This document shows, one piece after another, positions 1-9,388 of a stretch of 38,061 bases of DNA; position 1 is the first letter of the stretch; each line of letters opens with the position of its first letter. The notes beneath the pieces are model-generated. The model was given only the letters and a program-made list of their open reading frames with translations, did not search any database and had not been told where the DNA came from. A program made the position numbers and the translations under genes. This DNA is from Candidatus Martarchaeota archaeon (lineage in GTDB: Archaea; Micrarchaeota; Micrarchaeia; Micrarchaeales; Micrarchaeaceae): the NCBI GenBank assembly GCA_023473255.1, contig JAMCYW010000030.1:1-38061 (forward strand), read 5' to 3'.

Positions 1-116
1 CCTATAGGTTCCTGCATTCAATTGCCTAAATTATATTAAAATATAAGTTAGGTAAAATATGAATCTGTTTCGTTCAGCACGACTTTTGTCCCAAAGTTCA
101 CTTAGGAAAAAGATGT

Positions 117-1337
117 TTAGTGCATCGTGGCGTATCCTGTGAGCCTCCATCGCTGGCCCATGTTGCGCATCACTGCCATCTTCATGCCTTGTTCGGCGCA
201 TATGGGATGCCTTAGGTCAAGTTCCAGCTTGCTTTTCTTCGCCTTTTTTATGTAGCCGACAACGGTAAGGGTGCCAACGCTCAGCAATAAAGGTTCGTTT
301 TCAGCAAAGCCTTTTTCCTGAATGTCCTGCCTGTTGAGCGAATGGTATGCTACGCTCATCGATGTTATAACGTCTGGCAGCTTTCCGGGATGTCCAACTA
401 CGTTTCCCACCAGTCCGTCAGCCTTTGTGAAATAAGGGTCTATTTCTGTAGAGAGCCCGATGAGCCCTCCCGGGAGCGCCTTCTCGAGTTTTTCCGTGCC
501 GTTGCTTATTTCGGTTATTACCGTTATAGCCGGTTTGTAGGTCTCCTTTTTGGAATTCGATTCAGTCTTTATGCCTGGGCGAATCTCTATTTCGTCTCCG
601 ACCTTGAAGCTGCCCCTGACAAGCGTGCCCCCTATAACCCCTCCCTTCATCTCGCCTACTGTTGCTCCAGGCCTATTGATGTCGAAAGAGCGCGCGACGT
701 ACATGAGCGGATCAGCATCAGGTGCTGTCTCGGGCTTCTTCATGTTTACTATCAGCGATAGCAAGACGTCTATGTTGATGTTCCTGTTGGTCATTACGGG
801 CACTATAGGCGCGTCCTCGATGACGCTTCCCTTTATAAATTCCTTTATCTGCTTATAATGCTCTATCGCCTTGGCTTTCCCCACTATGTCTATCTTGCTT
901 TGGACCACTATGACATTCTTAAGCCCAAGCAGGTTTATTATCATAAGGTGCTCCTTTGTCTGCTGCATCGGGCATGCCTCGTTTGCCGCTATTACAAAAA
1001 GTATGCCATTTATTATGTTCGCTCCGGCGATGGCTGTGGCCATGAGCGTTTCATGCCCTGGTGCATCAAGTATCGATATCCTCATGAAAGGCTCTGGTGT
1101 GCCGTCGCATCCACTGCATTTGTCATTGACGGTATAAGCGCCAGGCCCTTCGCAGTTGGGGCATTTCTTTATTATTGCGTCTGCATAGCCAAGCTTTATC
1201 GTCATGTTGCGCTTTAAGCTTTCGCTGTGCCTGTCTGTCCATACATTTGTAAGCACCCTGACAAGCGATGTCTTGCCGTGGTCTATATGGCCAAGCGTGC
1301 CTATATTCAACGAGCTCTGCTTTATATCATTCAACAT
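117..1337 (-). CDS. eif2g: Translation initiation factor aIF2 subunit gamma
   Basis: 406-aa ORF; G1 GHIDHGKTSL, DAPGHE, Zn-knuckle CPNCEGPGAYTVNDKCSGCDG, typical aIF2-gamma C-terminus (GQRWRLTGYA). Confidence 0.96.
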   Translation of the reverse strand: MLNDIKQSSLNIGTLGHIDHGKTSLVRVLTNVWTDRHSESLKRNMTIKLGYADAIIKKCPNCEGPGAYTVNDKCSGCDGTPEPFMRISILDAPGHETLMATAIAGANIINGILFVIAANEACPMQQTKEHLMIINLLGLKNVIVVQSKIDIVGKAKAIEHYKQIKEFIKGSVIEDAPIVPVMTNRNINIDVLLSLIVNMKKPETAPDADPLMYVARSFDINRPGATVGEMKGGVIGGTLVRGSFKVGDEIEIRPGIKTESNSKKETYKPAITVITEISNGTEKLEKALPGGLIGLSTEIDPYFTKADGLVGNVVGHPGKLPDVITSMSVAYHSLNRQDIQEKGFAENEPLLLSVGTLTVVGYIKKAKKSKLELDLRHPICAEQGMKMAVMRNMGQRWRLTGYATMH

Positions 1338-1358
1338 ATCACTTAAGTATAAAGAGAA

Positions 1359-1760
1359 TCACTCCTTCTTCTCATCAGGTTTTTTCTCCTTTTCCTTCTT
1401 TGGCATTATTTCGTCTATGCTTTTGTCTCCGTATTCCACAATAGCAAGGTTCAGCTGTGCAGTGCCCTGGCCAACCGAATTGCCTACCAAGGTCCTCCTC
1501 CTGTGCATGCCCTTCATGCTGCCAGAGTTGCTGATCTTCTTGAGTACGCTTTTCTTCGCAGTGCCCTCTATATTCGCCTGCATCGGGAAACCGCTTGTGT
1601 CTGATCCTCCTGTTATCTTCAGCGTATAGCCCGAAAGCCCTATGATCGTGCCGTCTATTGTGTCACCTATCTTTTTATTGTTCAATGCAACTGCTATCTC
1701 GTTGCTTATCTCTGCCTGTGCTGTCCTTCCTGTTTTCGGATCTGAATACACTATTTTCAA
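1359..1760 (-). CDS. rps6e: 30S ribosomal protein S6e
   Basis: MKIVYSDPKTGRTAQAE...GGSDTSGFPM...RRRTLVGN matches the S6e core; directly downstream spacing suggests linkage with neighbouring translation genes. Confidence 0.93.
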   Translation of the reverse strand: MKIVYSDPKTGRTAQAEISNEIAVALNNKKIGDTIDGTIIGLSGYTLKITGGSDTSGFPMQANIEGTAKKSVLKKISNSGSMKGMHRRRTLVGNSVGQGTAQLNLAIVEYGDKSIDEIMPKKEKEKKPDEKKE

Positions 1761-1820
1761 AATCTCACCTTACTGCCTTCTTATTCGCATTAATATTATT
1801 AATAATATGCATGTATAGGC

Positions 1821-3977
1821 TTACCTGTACATGCTCTCAGGTTCGTCCTTGAACCTTTTTATTCTTTCGGCAAGCTCCTTAGGCACAGAAGGTTTTACCT
1901 CATTGAGCGCGTTTTCGAAATCGCCTTTTGATACGGTCTCCTTTTCCTTCCTTATTGCGCTCATGCCTGCCTCCCTGCATATATTTTCCAGTTCGGCGCC
2001 TGTATATCCCTCAGTTGCCTTTGCCACGTCTGCAATATCTACATCCTTAGCCAATGGCATGCGCTTCGTATGCACTTTAAGTATGGCCTTTCTTGTCTCC
2101 ATATCTGGCATTGGTATCTCTATTATCTTGTCGAACCTGCCAGGCCTGAGAAGCGCAGGATCCATTATGTCTGGCCTGTTGGTTGCAGCTATGACTATAA
2201 CATTCTTGAGGTCCTGCAGCCCATCCATTTCAGTGAGCATGGTGTCTACAATCCTTTCTGTAACCATAGAGTCAGAAGAATCGCCGCTCCTTGCGTATGC
2301 AACAGAATCTATTTCATCTATGAATATTATGCATGGCGCGGCCATCTTAGCCTTCCTAAATACCTCGCGTACGGCCTTCTCGCTTTCGCCCACATACTTG
2401 CTTAGGAATTCCGGGCCTTTTATGGATATGAAATTTGACTCTCTTTCTGTAGCTACTGCCTTGGCCAACATCGTTTTCCCTGTGCCCGGAGGGCCTACAA
2501 GCAATACTCCTCTTATCGGGCGTATGCCCATCTTCTCAAATGTTTCGGGTTTTTTTATGGGCAGTTCAACGGCTTCTTTCAACTGCGATTTAATATCTTC
2601 TAATCCTCCCACATCGCTCCAGTGCAGATTGGGCCTCTCTACGAATACCTCGCGGAGCGCGCTTGGCTGCACTGTATTGAAAGCGTCAACGAAGTCTCCC
2701 TTTGTCACCTCAAGGCTCATGAGCAATTCGTTAGGAACAGACCTTTTGTTCAATACCTGCGGAAGTATCTTCCTGAGCGATGCCATTGCAGCTTCCCTTG
2801 CCAATGCGGTTATGTCTGCGCCGGTATATCCGTGCGTTATGTCAGCAAGTTCCTCTACGCTTACATCACCAGCCAAAGGCATGTTCCTTGTATGTATCTG
2901 CAATATCTCCTTCCTGGCATTCCTATCTGGCACCCCTATCTCTATCTCCCTGTCGAACCTGCCCGGCCTTCTAAGTGCAGGGTCTATTGCATTCTGCCTG
3001 TTCGTAGCTCCTATAACTATGACCTGGCCTCTTGAAGCCATTCCATCCATGAGCGTAAGCAGCTGCGATACCATTCGCCTTTCAACTTCGTTTGTTGCTT
3101 CTTCCCTTTTAGGGGCTATGGCATCTATCTCATCCATGAATATTATTGTTGGCGCCTTCTCTTTTGCCTCTACGAATATGCTCCTAAGCCTCTCCTCGCT
3201 CTCCCCGACGAACTTGCTTACCAGCTCAGGGCCAGAGATATCTATAAAATTGGCATCGCTCTCATTTGCTACTGCCTTTGCCAGCAATGTCTTCCCCGTG
3301 CCTGGTGCGCCAAACAGGAGCACGCCCTTAGGCGGTTCTATGCCTAGCCTCTCAAAAAGCTCTGGATACCTTATCGGCAGTTCTACCATCTCCCTTATCT
3401 TCTGCATCTCGTTCTTCAGCCCTCCAATATCCTCGTAATGGACATCGCCTATGCGTATCATCGATTCAGATACGGGCTCGGTCTTTACTACTATCTCAGT
3501 ATTCTGCGTTACCCTGACTACCCCATGGGGCACAATCTGCGCAACTACAAACCTGAAGACGTATCCAAACATGGGCACTGGCACTACGTCGCCCTTCACA
3601 AGCGGGTGATTCTCGAGTTTGTTTTTTGCATATCCTGCGAAGTCTGGAGATATGGGCGTTCGCTGATTCTGAGGAGGCGCAAGCACGACCTTTTCTGCAT
3701 CGTTGACCTCTGCTTTTGTTACAAAAACCTTATCTCCTATGCCTACCCCAAGGCTCTCCCTTGTCCACCCATCTATCCTTATAAAATCAAGCCCTTCATC
3801 CTGTTGGTGTGCGGGCAGAGCTATGGCTGCAGTAGATCTGCGCTTGCCTTTCATCTCTATTATATCTCCTGAAGTAAGGTTCAGCAGCTTCCTGGCTTTT
3901 GAATCTATCCTTGCTATGCCTCTGCCGTCATCTGTGACCAGCGCGCCTGTAGTTGTAAGTTCAATCCCATTAACCAA
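1821..3977 (-). CDS. cdc48: Cdc48/VCP-type AAA+ ATPase (two AAA domains)
   Basis: Two Walker A motifs (GAPGTGKT, GPPGTGKT), two Walker B motifs (FMDEID, FIDEID) and an N-terminal double-psi barrel region. The track start (4073) adds unlikely residues. An in-frame TTG at 3977 is preceded by GGTGAT, giving LVNGIELTTTG..., and is the preferred start. Confidence 0.95.
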   Translation of the reverse strand: MVNGIELTTTGALVTDDGRGIARIDSKARKLLNLTSGDIIEMKGKRRSTAAIALPAHQQDEGLDFIRIDGWTRESLGVGIGDKVFVTKAEVNDAEKVVLAPPQNQRTPISPDFAGYAKNKLENHPLVKGDVVPVPMFGYVFRFVVAQIVPHGVVRVTQNTEIVVKTEPVSESMIRIGDVHYEDIGGLKNEMQKIREMVELPIRYPELFERLGIEPPKGVLLFGAPGTGKTLLAKAVANESDANFIDISGPELVSKFVGESEERLRSIFVEAKEKAPTIIFMDEIDAIAPKREEATNEVERRMVSQLLTLMDGMASRGQVIVIGATNRQNAIDPALRRPGRFDREIEIGVPDRNARKEILQIHTRNMPLAGDVSVEELADITHGYTGADITALAREAAMASLRKILPQVLNKRSVPNELLMSLEVTKGDFVDAFNTVQPSALREVFVERPNLHWSDVGGLEDIKSQLKEAVELPIKKPETFEKMGIRPIRGVLLVGPPGTGKTMLAKAVATERESNFISIKGPEFLSKYVGESEKAVREVFRKAKMAAPCIIFIDEIDSVAYARSGDSSDSMVTERIVDTMLTEMDGLQDLKNVIVIAATNRPDIMDPALLRPGRFDKIIEIPMPDMETRKAILKVHTKRMPLAKDVDIADVAKATEGYTGAELENICREAGMSAIRKEKETVSKGDFENALNEVKPSVPKELAERIKRFKDEPESMYR

Positions 3978-4115
3978 AGAATCACCGCATGCATATAATA
4001 AAATCAGCCTGTGGGCTTTATTATACTTAAAAGTTACATTTAGTAGTTTTAAATTGAAAGTTATAAATAACATACCTTAACAGAAAGGTGAAATAAAAGG
4101 ATAAGAATCTTATAT

Positions 4116-4132
4116 TAAAAACAAAAAATACA
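4116..4132 (-). terminator. T-rich tract, possible terminator of the acidic micropeptide transcript
   Basis: Minus strand reads TTGTATTTTTTGTTTTTAA downstream of the stop; archaeal termination is typically at T-runs. Confidence 0.4.
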
Positions 4133-4164
4133 AGTTACAATCTCTTGCTGTTTCTACCTATATA

Positions 4165-4248
4165 TTACTCCTCGTCGTCGTCTTCTTCCTCGTCGTCGTC
4201 TTCTTCCTCTTCTTCCTCTTCGTCGTCTTCTTCCTCATCTTTTGCCAT
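4165..4248 (-). CDS. 27-aa hyperacidic micropeptide MAKDEEEDDEEEEEEEDDDEEEDDDEE
   Basis: ATG at 4248 preceded by AGGTGTGAT (SD-like) and a TATA-like stretch at 4281-4295 on the minus strand; in-frame TAA at 4165-4167; T-rich tract downstream. The track's longer ORF (to 4446) crosses the promoter and is not needed. Confidence 0.6.
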   Translation of the reverse strand: MAKDEEEDDEEEEEEEDDDEEEDDDEE

Positions 4249-4280
4249 GGTATCACACCTTAAAGCTATATAACAAATAC

Positions 4281-4295
4281 AAATATATATAAAAA
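4281..4295 (-). promoter_or_regulatory. TATA-like element for the acidic micropeptide gene
   Basis: Minus-strand TTTTTATATATATTT about 25 nt upstream of a likely start site just before AGGTGTGATACCATG. Confidence 0.5.
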
Positions 4296-4600
4296 CTTTT
4301 CTGAAAAATCCAATTTGCCATAAAATGCATCTTCTAGCGATTGCAAACAAAAGCCTTATGTGTGTAAAGGAACCTTTGCGGCTGCTATTTAAATTGGGCG
4401 CCAATCCAAATAAATTACGCAATATATTTATTTCTATGCCTTGCATAAATAAAGTGCAACTTTCGTTGCTGTTTACACATAACAGTATGCTCTAAAATCT
4501 AGAATGCCCGTCGATATGAAGGTATATATATTAGAACGGCACATTATGGGTTGAGTTATTATTTGAGCTATTACAATTCATATTAAATAAGGTGAAACAA

Positions 4601-5878
4601 ATGGCAGACAAACCACATATGAACCTAATCTTTATAGGACACGTTGACCACGGAAAATCAACGACTGTAGGCAGATTGCTTTACGAAACTGGAGCAGTTA
4701 CGGACAGGGACCTGGCAAGATACAAAGAAATTACACAGCAGCTTAACAGGTCAACATTCGAATTCGCATTCGTAATGGATCAGCTGAAGGAAGAGCGAGA
4801 GAGAGGAATAACAATAGACATAATGCACAGGGATTTTCAGACTCCTAAGTATTATTTCACGATTATAGACGCACCTGGACACAGGGACTTCGTAAAGAAC
4901 ATGATTACTGGAGCAAGCCAGGCAGACGCTGCAGTTCTAGTAGTGAGTGCAGTCGACGGAGTGCAGTCGCAGACAAGGGAGCATGCCATATTGGCGAACG
5001 TGCTGGGCATAGGGCAGATAATTGTAGGCGTAAACAAGATGGATGCTGCAAATTTTGAGCAGGCTAAATTCGAGACTGCAAAGAAGAGCGCAACAGACCT
5101 TCTGAAATCATTAGGCTACAGGAATGTAGATGCCATAAACGTGGTGCCCTATTCCGCTTACGAAGGAAGCAACATATCAAAGAAGCCGGAAAAGATGCCA
5201 TGGTACAATGGGCCAACGCTTCTGCAGGCATTGGATCTTTTGACAGTGCCGGTAAAGCCAACCGATAAGCCTCTCAGGCTGCCCATACAGGACGTATACA
5301 GCATATCTGGCTTTGGAACAGTGCCAGTAGGCAGGGTAGAGACAGGGGTAATGAAACCTGGAGACTCTGTAATAATAATGCCAAGCGGCGTAAAGACCGA
5401 GATCAAGAGCATCGAGATGCACCACCAGCAGTTGCAGAAGGCAGAGCCTGGAGACAACGTAGGCTTCAACATCAAAGGCGTAGACAGGAAGGACATAAAG
5501 CGCGGCGATGTCATAGGCCCTACAAGCAACCCACCGAAGGTAGCTGCAGAATTCACTGCACAGGTAATAGTGCTGCACCATCAGAACGTAATAGCCAAAG
5601 GATACACTCCTGTGTTCCACATACATACGGCGCAACTGGCATGCACTATAACTGATATACTTGAAAAGAAGGATCCAAAGACCGGCCAAACTATGGAGAA
5701 GAACCCGGAAACCATAAAGACTGGCGATATAGCCATAGTAAAAATAAAACCCACAAAGCCAATAGCACTGGAGAAGTACAGCGAATTCCCGCAATTGGGA
5801 AGGTTTGCAATAAGGGATATGGGAGAAACTGTCGGAGCAGGCGTCATACTCGATGTCGTGCCTGCAGTTCCTAAGTAA
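4601..5878 (+). CDS. tuf: Elongation factor 1-alpha
   Basis: [21 protein letters not shown] and full EF-1A domains 2-3. ATG at 4601 is preceded by GGTGA (4591-4595); the track's GTG start lies inside the SD. Confidence 0.97.
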   Translation: MADKPHMNLIFIGHVDHGKSTTVGRLLYETGAVTDRDLARYKEITQQLNRSTFEFAFVMDQLKEERERGITIDIMHRDFQTPKYYFTIIDAPGHRDFVKNMITGASQADAAVLVVSAVDGVQSQTREHAILANVLGIGQIIVGVNKMDAANFEQAKFETAKKSATDLLKSLGYRNVDAINVVPYSAYEGSNISKKPEKMPWYNGPTLLQALDLLTVPVKPTDKPLRLPIQDVYSISGFGTVPVGRVETGVMKPGDSVIIMPSGVKTEIKSIEMHHQQLQKAEPGDNVGFNIKGVDRKDIKRGDVIGPTSNPPKVAAEFTAQVIVLHHQNVIAKGYTPVFHIHTAQLACTITDILEKKDPKTGQTMEKNPETIKTGDIAIVKIKPTKPIALEKYSEFPQLGRFAIRDMGETVGAGVILDVVPAVPK

Positions 5879-5892
5879 ATTGAGGTATTGGA

Positions 5893-6204
5893 ATGGCAAA
5901 TATAGCAGTAATAAAGCTTGCAAGCGTCTCGCGAAAGGATGCAGATGACGTGATGCAGCAGATAAAGGCCATTGCAACCTCGATGGACGTAAAGACCAAG
6001 GGCCCAATTCCATTTCCTACTAAAAGGATATCGCACACGACAAGAAAGACGCCGTGCGGCGATGGGAGCCATACGTATGAGAAGTGGGAACTTAGGGTCC
6101 ACAAAAGGCTGATACATGTGTATGCAAATGACCAGGCGTTAAGGCAGGTCATGAGAATACCTGTGCCAGACACGGTACAGATAGAAATAAGCCTAAGCAG
6201 CTGA
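5893..6204 (+). CDS. rps10: 30S ribosomal protein S10 (uS10)
   Basis: KIKLAS-like start, KGPIPFPTKR and HKRLIHVY motifs of uS10; immediately downstream of EF-1A, the usual archaeal order. Confidence 0.96.
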   Translation: MANIAVIKLASVSRKDADDVMQQIKAIATSMDVKTKGPIPFPTKRISHTTRKTPCGDGSHTYEKWELRVHKRLIHVYANDQALRQVMRIPVPDTVQIEISLSS

Positions 6205-6211
6205 ACTATTA

Positions 6212-6245
6212 CGCTCTTCTTTGCCTTTTTCTTTTTTTCTTCTAA
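6212..6245 (+). terminator. T/C-rich terminator after the tuf-rps10 unit
   Basis: ctcttctttgcctttttctttttttcttct immediately after the S10 stop. Confidence 0.5.
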
Positions 6246-6316
6246 ATTTTGTAAATCTGTATAAGTTTTATCTGCCAACGCTTTTATGTATTAAACGATG
6301 TTAATTACTGATATTT

Positions 6317-6607
6317 ATGGTGGCAGTAAAAGATGTAGTTGAAGCCCTATCTCAATGCAAGGATCCGGAGCTAGATGCAGATATAGTAAACCTGGGGTTA
6401 ATATACAACATAAAAATATCTGAAGAAAAAGACGTTAAGGTTACGATGACTATGACATCGCCGATGTGCCCAGTCACATCGCTGATACTTGCTGATGCAC
6501 AGCTCAGGCTTGAAGGCATAAGCAATGTAAGAAAGGTAGAGCTTGAACTGGTTTGGGATCCTATGTGGGCCACGGAGATGATGAGCGACGACATAAAGTA
6601 CAGGTGA
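6317..6607 (+). CDS. DUF59/MIP18-family (SufT/PaaD-like) protein, probable Fe-S assembly factor
   Basis: CKDPELDADIVNLGLIY...MTMTSPMCP...V..ELVWDPMW is the MIP18-family signature. Confidence 0.9.
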   Translation: MVAVKDVVEALSQCKDPELDADIVNLGLIYNIKISEEKDVKVTMTMTSPMCPVTSLILADAQLRLEGISNVRKVELELVWDPMWATEMMSDDIKYR

Positions 6608-6615
6608 TTCAACCG

Positions 6616-7179
6616 TCAATAAGTTATGTTTTCTTCAGCCCTCCTGTACGCTATTATCTCATCCTTTTCAAACCAAGCTGCTATCTCGCGCTCTGCAGTC
6701 TGTGTGCCGTCAGAAGCGTGTATTATGCTTCTTACTATCCTGTGCTCGCTGTCTGCAATGCCATAGGAATCAGTCGAAAACATGCCCCTTATTGTAGATG
6801 GGTCTGCCAAGCTAGGCGCAGTGGCGCCAGCAAATTTTCTTACTGCTGATATTGCATCGTTGCCTTCCAAAACCATTGCGATTACCGGTTTTTCTTTAAT
6901 GCCATCTATGAGCCATCCCCTTATCTTTGTGCCCAATTCAAGCGGAGTTTCCTTTAATTCTAATCCTTGCTTGTCATAGCTTTTCTTGGTTTTCTCCCAT
7001 ACTCCTTCATACCACTCCTTATCTAAGGTATAATGCTTCTCTACAATTTCCTTTGCAGGTTTTACCGCTTTTATTGCGACTATCTTCAATCCTGCGTCTT
7101 CAAATGTTTGGATAATCCTGCCGCTAATGCCCCTGCATACTGCCTCGGGTTTTATCAGTACCAATGTTCTTTCTATCAT
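6616..7179 (-). CDS. ndk: Nucleoside diphosphate kinase
   Basis: MIERTLVLIKPEAV..., GATAPSLADPSTIRGMF, HASD active-site region. Start moved to the ATG at 7179 because residues before MIERT have no NDK counterpart. Confidence 0.94.
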   Translation of the reverse strand: MIERTLVLIKPEAVCRGISGRIIQTFEDAGLKIVAIKAVKPAKEIVEKHYTLDKEWYEGVWEKTKKSYDKQGLELKETPLELGTKIRGWLIDGIKEKPVIAMVLEGNDAISAVRKFAGATAPSLADPSTIRGMFSTDSYGIADSEHRIVRSIIHASDGTQTAEREIAAWFEKDEIIAYRRAEENITY

Positions 7180-7470
7180 AAAATCATCTATTAAAGCGAA
7201 CAAAAAATCATGTGAAACATAAGCTGATTTTGTCATATGGTCATATGTGCAATAAAGATTAAACAAAAATGTATTTAAAAGCTTTCAAATCATTTTTGAA
7301 CGCGGTATTATGTCCGGAAGAGCAGGAAACGAATAAATGTAAATGCAGAGCGCATACATGCATTACATGCACTATTTATCATCAGCCTAAAAACCATCTG
7401 TGGTAAAAGCTAAAAATCTAAACTGCCAATAGTTGCATGCATAATCTCTGGTTTTTGCTAGGTGCTATTG

Positions 7471-9225
7471 ATGATAAGGCAGCCGATAATAAGCGTAATG
7501 GGTCATGTCGACCATGGCAAGACATCGCTATTGGACAGGATAAGAAATACTGCAATAGCATCGAAGGAGTCGGGCCGGATAACCCAGCACATAGGCGCCA
7601 GCGAAGTCCCGATAAGCGTTGTCAACAGCGTATGCTCCGACATTCCAGGCGTGGCAAAAGGCTCCATAACCCTGCCGGGCCTTCTGTTCATAGACACCCC
7701 TGGCCACGAAGCTTTCACCAACTTGAGAAAGCGGGGCGGCAGCGTTGCAGACCTGGCAATTGTCGTAGTAGACATAATGCAGGGCTTCCAGCCACAGACT
7801 CTAGAAGCCATAAATATCCTCAAAGAATACAAAACCCCGTTCATAATCGCTGCAAATAAGATAGACCTTATAACGGGTTGGCGTACAACAAAATCAAAAA
7901 GCTACGTCGAAGCCCTTTCAAAGCAATCAGAAGCTGTCAAGTCGGCCCTTGACTCTAAGTTATTTGAGCTCATAGGCAGGCTGAGCGAATTGGGCTTCAA
8001 TAGCGAACTCTACAGCAGAGTTGAGAACTTTCAGAAGGAATTGGCTATAGTACCGCTCAGCGCAAAGACTGGGGAGGGCATAGCTGAACTGCTTATGCTG
8101 GTTTCTGGGCTTGCGCAAAGATTCCTCGAAATGAAACTGAACATAGAGGTCAATGGCCCTGGAAAAGGGAGCATACTCGAAAAGAAAGAAGAAAAGGGCC
8201 TTGGCACTACGATAGACGTGATACTTTACGACGGCACGCTTAGGGTAAATGACCAGATAGCGTTTGCAACGGCAGACAATAAGGTGGCCACAACAAAAAT
8301 AAGAGCCTTACTAAAGCCCAAGCCTTTGCATGAGATGCTAGAATCGACTAGCAAGTTCTATTATGTAGACGAGGTAAATGCTGCATCCGGAATCAAGATA
8401 AGCGCAGTGGGCCTGGAGGACGCAATGCCCGGCTCCCCGATAATGCAGGCAACCGGAGAAGGATATGCAAAGGAGATAACTACAGAGCTAAGCGATGTAT
8501 TCAAGGTAGACAAGGAGGGCATAGTCCTTAAAGCCGATTCCATAGGAAGCATAGAAGCCATATCAAAACTGCTTGCATCTGAAAATTTCAAGATAAGCAA
8601 GAAGGGCATAGGCAGCATCTCCAAGCGCGACGTCATAGACGCGTTCGGCATGCTTGCGTCAAATCCAATCTATGCTGTAGTTATTGCGTTCAACGTCCAG
8701 ATGGAAGACGATGCAAAGGAGGCTGCATCATCGAGCAGCATAAAGGTAATAAGCAGCGATATAATATACAAGCTTGTGGACGATTACAAAGCGTTCGTAG
8801 AAGAAAGCTCTAAGAACAGGCAGAAGAGGGTAGAAGAGAGCATATCATTTCCGGCTGAGATAGAGGTATTGCCAAATTCCTGCTTTAGGGCATCGCATCC
8901 TGCAATTTTCGGCATAGAAATAAAATTGGGCAAGATAAGGCCGAACAATGTTATTATGAACGACATAGGCGAAGTCGTTGGAAAGATCAAAGGCATGCAG
9001 AACGAAAAGTCGCCCCTCCAATCCGCAAAGAAAGGAGATCAAGTGGCAGTATCGATGGATGAGCCTTCATTTGGGCGCCAAGTGCGCGAGGGCCAGACGC
9101 TATACGTGCGGGTGAGCGACGGAGACCAGGTCCTCTTGAAAGGCGAATTTGCTTCGCTGCTGGCTGACGACGAGAAGGATTTACTTGAAAAAATAATCGC
9201 AATTAAAAGAAAGGAAAAGCGCTGA
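7471..9225 (+). CDS. infB: Translation initiation factor aIF5B
   Basis: MIRQPIISVMGHVDHGKTSLLDRIR, DTPGHEAFTNLRKRGG, AANKIDLI; GGTG SD at 7461 upstream of the ATG at 7471. Confidence 0.96.
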   Translation: MIRQPIISVMGHVDHGKTSLLDRIRNTAIASKESGRITQHIGASEVPISVVNSVCSDIPGVAKGSITLPGLLFIDTPGHEAFTNLRKRGGSVADLAIVVVDIMQGFQPQTLEAINILKEYKTPFIIAANKIDLITGWRTTKSKSYVEALSKQSEAVKSALDSKLFELIGRLSELGFNSELYSRVENFQKELAIVPLSAKTGEGIAELLMLVSGLAQRFLEMKLNIEVNGPGKGSILEKKEEKGLGTTIDVILYDGTLRVNDQIAFATADNKVATTKIRALLKPKPLHEMLESTSKFYYVDEVNAASGIKISAVGLEDAMPGSPIMQATGEGYAKEITTELSDVFKVDKEGIVLKADSIGSIEAISKLLASENFKISKKGIGSISKRDVIDAFGMLASNPIYAVVIAFNVQMEDDAKEAASSSSIKVISSDIIYKLVDDYKAFVEESSKNRQKRVEESISFPAEIEVLPNSCFRASHPAIFGIEIKLGKIRPNNVIMNDIGEVVGKIKGMQNEKSPLQSAKKGDQVAVSMDEPSFGRQVREGQTLYVRVSDGDQVLLKGEFASLLADDEKDLLEKIIAIKRKEKR

Positions 9226-9236
9226 ATACGAATACA

Positions 9237-9258
9237 AAATATTCCTTTTTGAATATTT
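9237..9258 (+). terminator. Perfect 8-bp hairpin AAATATTC-CTTTTT-GAATATTT after infB
   Basis: Read directly from sequence; 11 nt after the infB stop codon. Confidence 0.45.
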
Positions 9259-9388
9259 GCCAACACTATTTATACTGCAAAAAATCCAATGCATTACATA
9301 AGCGTTTGTGGAATTAACTTATAAGTATCTGTTGAAGGTTAATCCAGCACATATCAAAGATGCAAATCTAAAAACAAAAAATGATTGA

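Noticed and set aside
1831-3438. 535-aa plus-strand ORF
   Set aside because: Fully antisense to cdc48; Ser/Leu-rich composition typical of antisense translation; no SD or recognisable domain.
5177-6013. 278-aa and other minus-strand ORFs opposite tuf/rps10
   Set aside because: Antisense to strongly supported tuf and rps10 coding sequence; no family resemblance.
7340-7450. TGCATGTA-like repeats and a possible C/D-box (TGATGA on minus strand) upstream of infB
   Set aside because: No matching D box or closing stem found; short AT-rich repeats are expected by chance.
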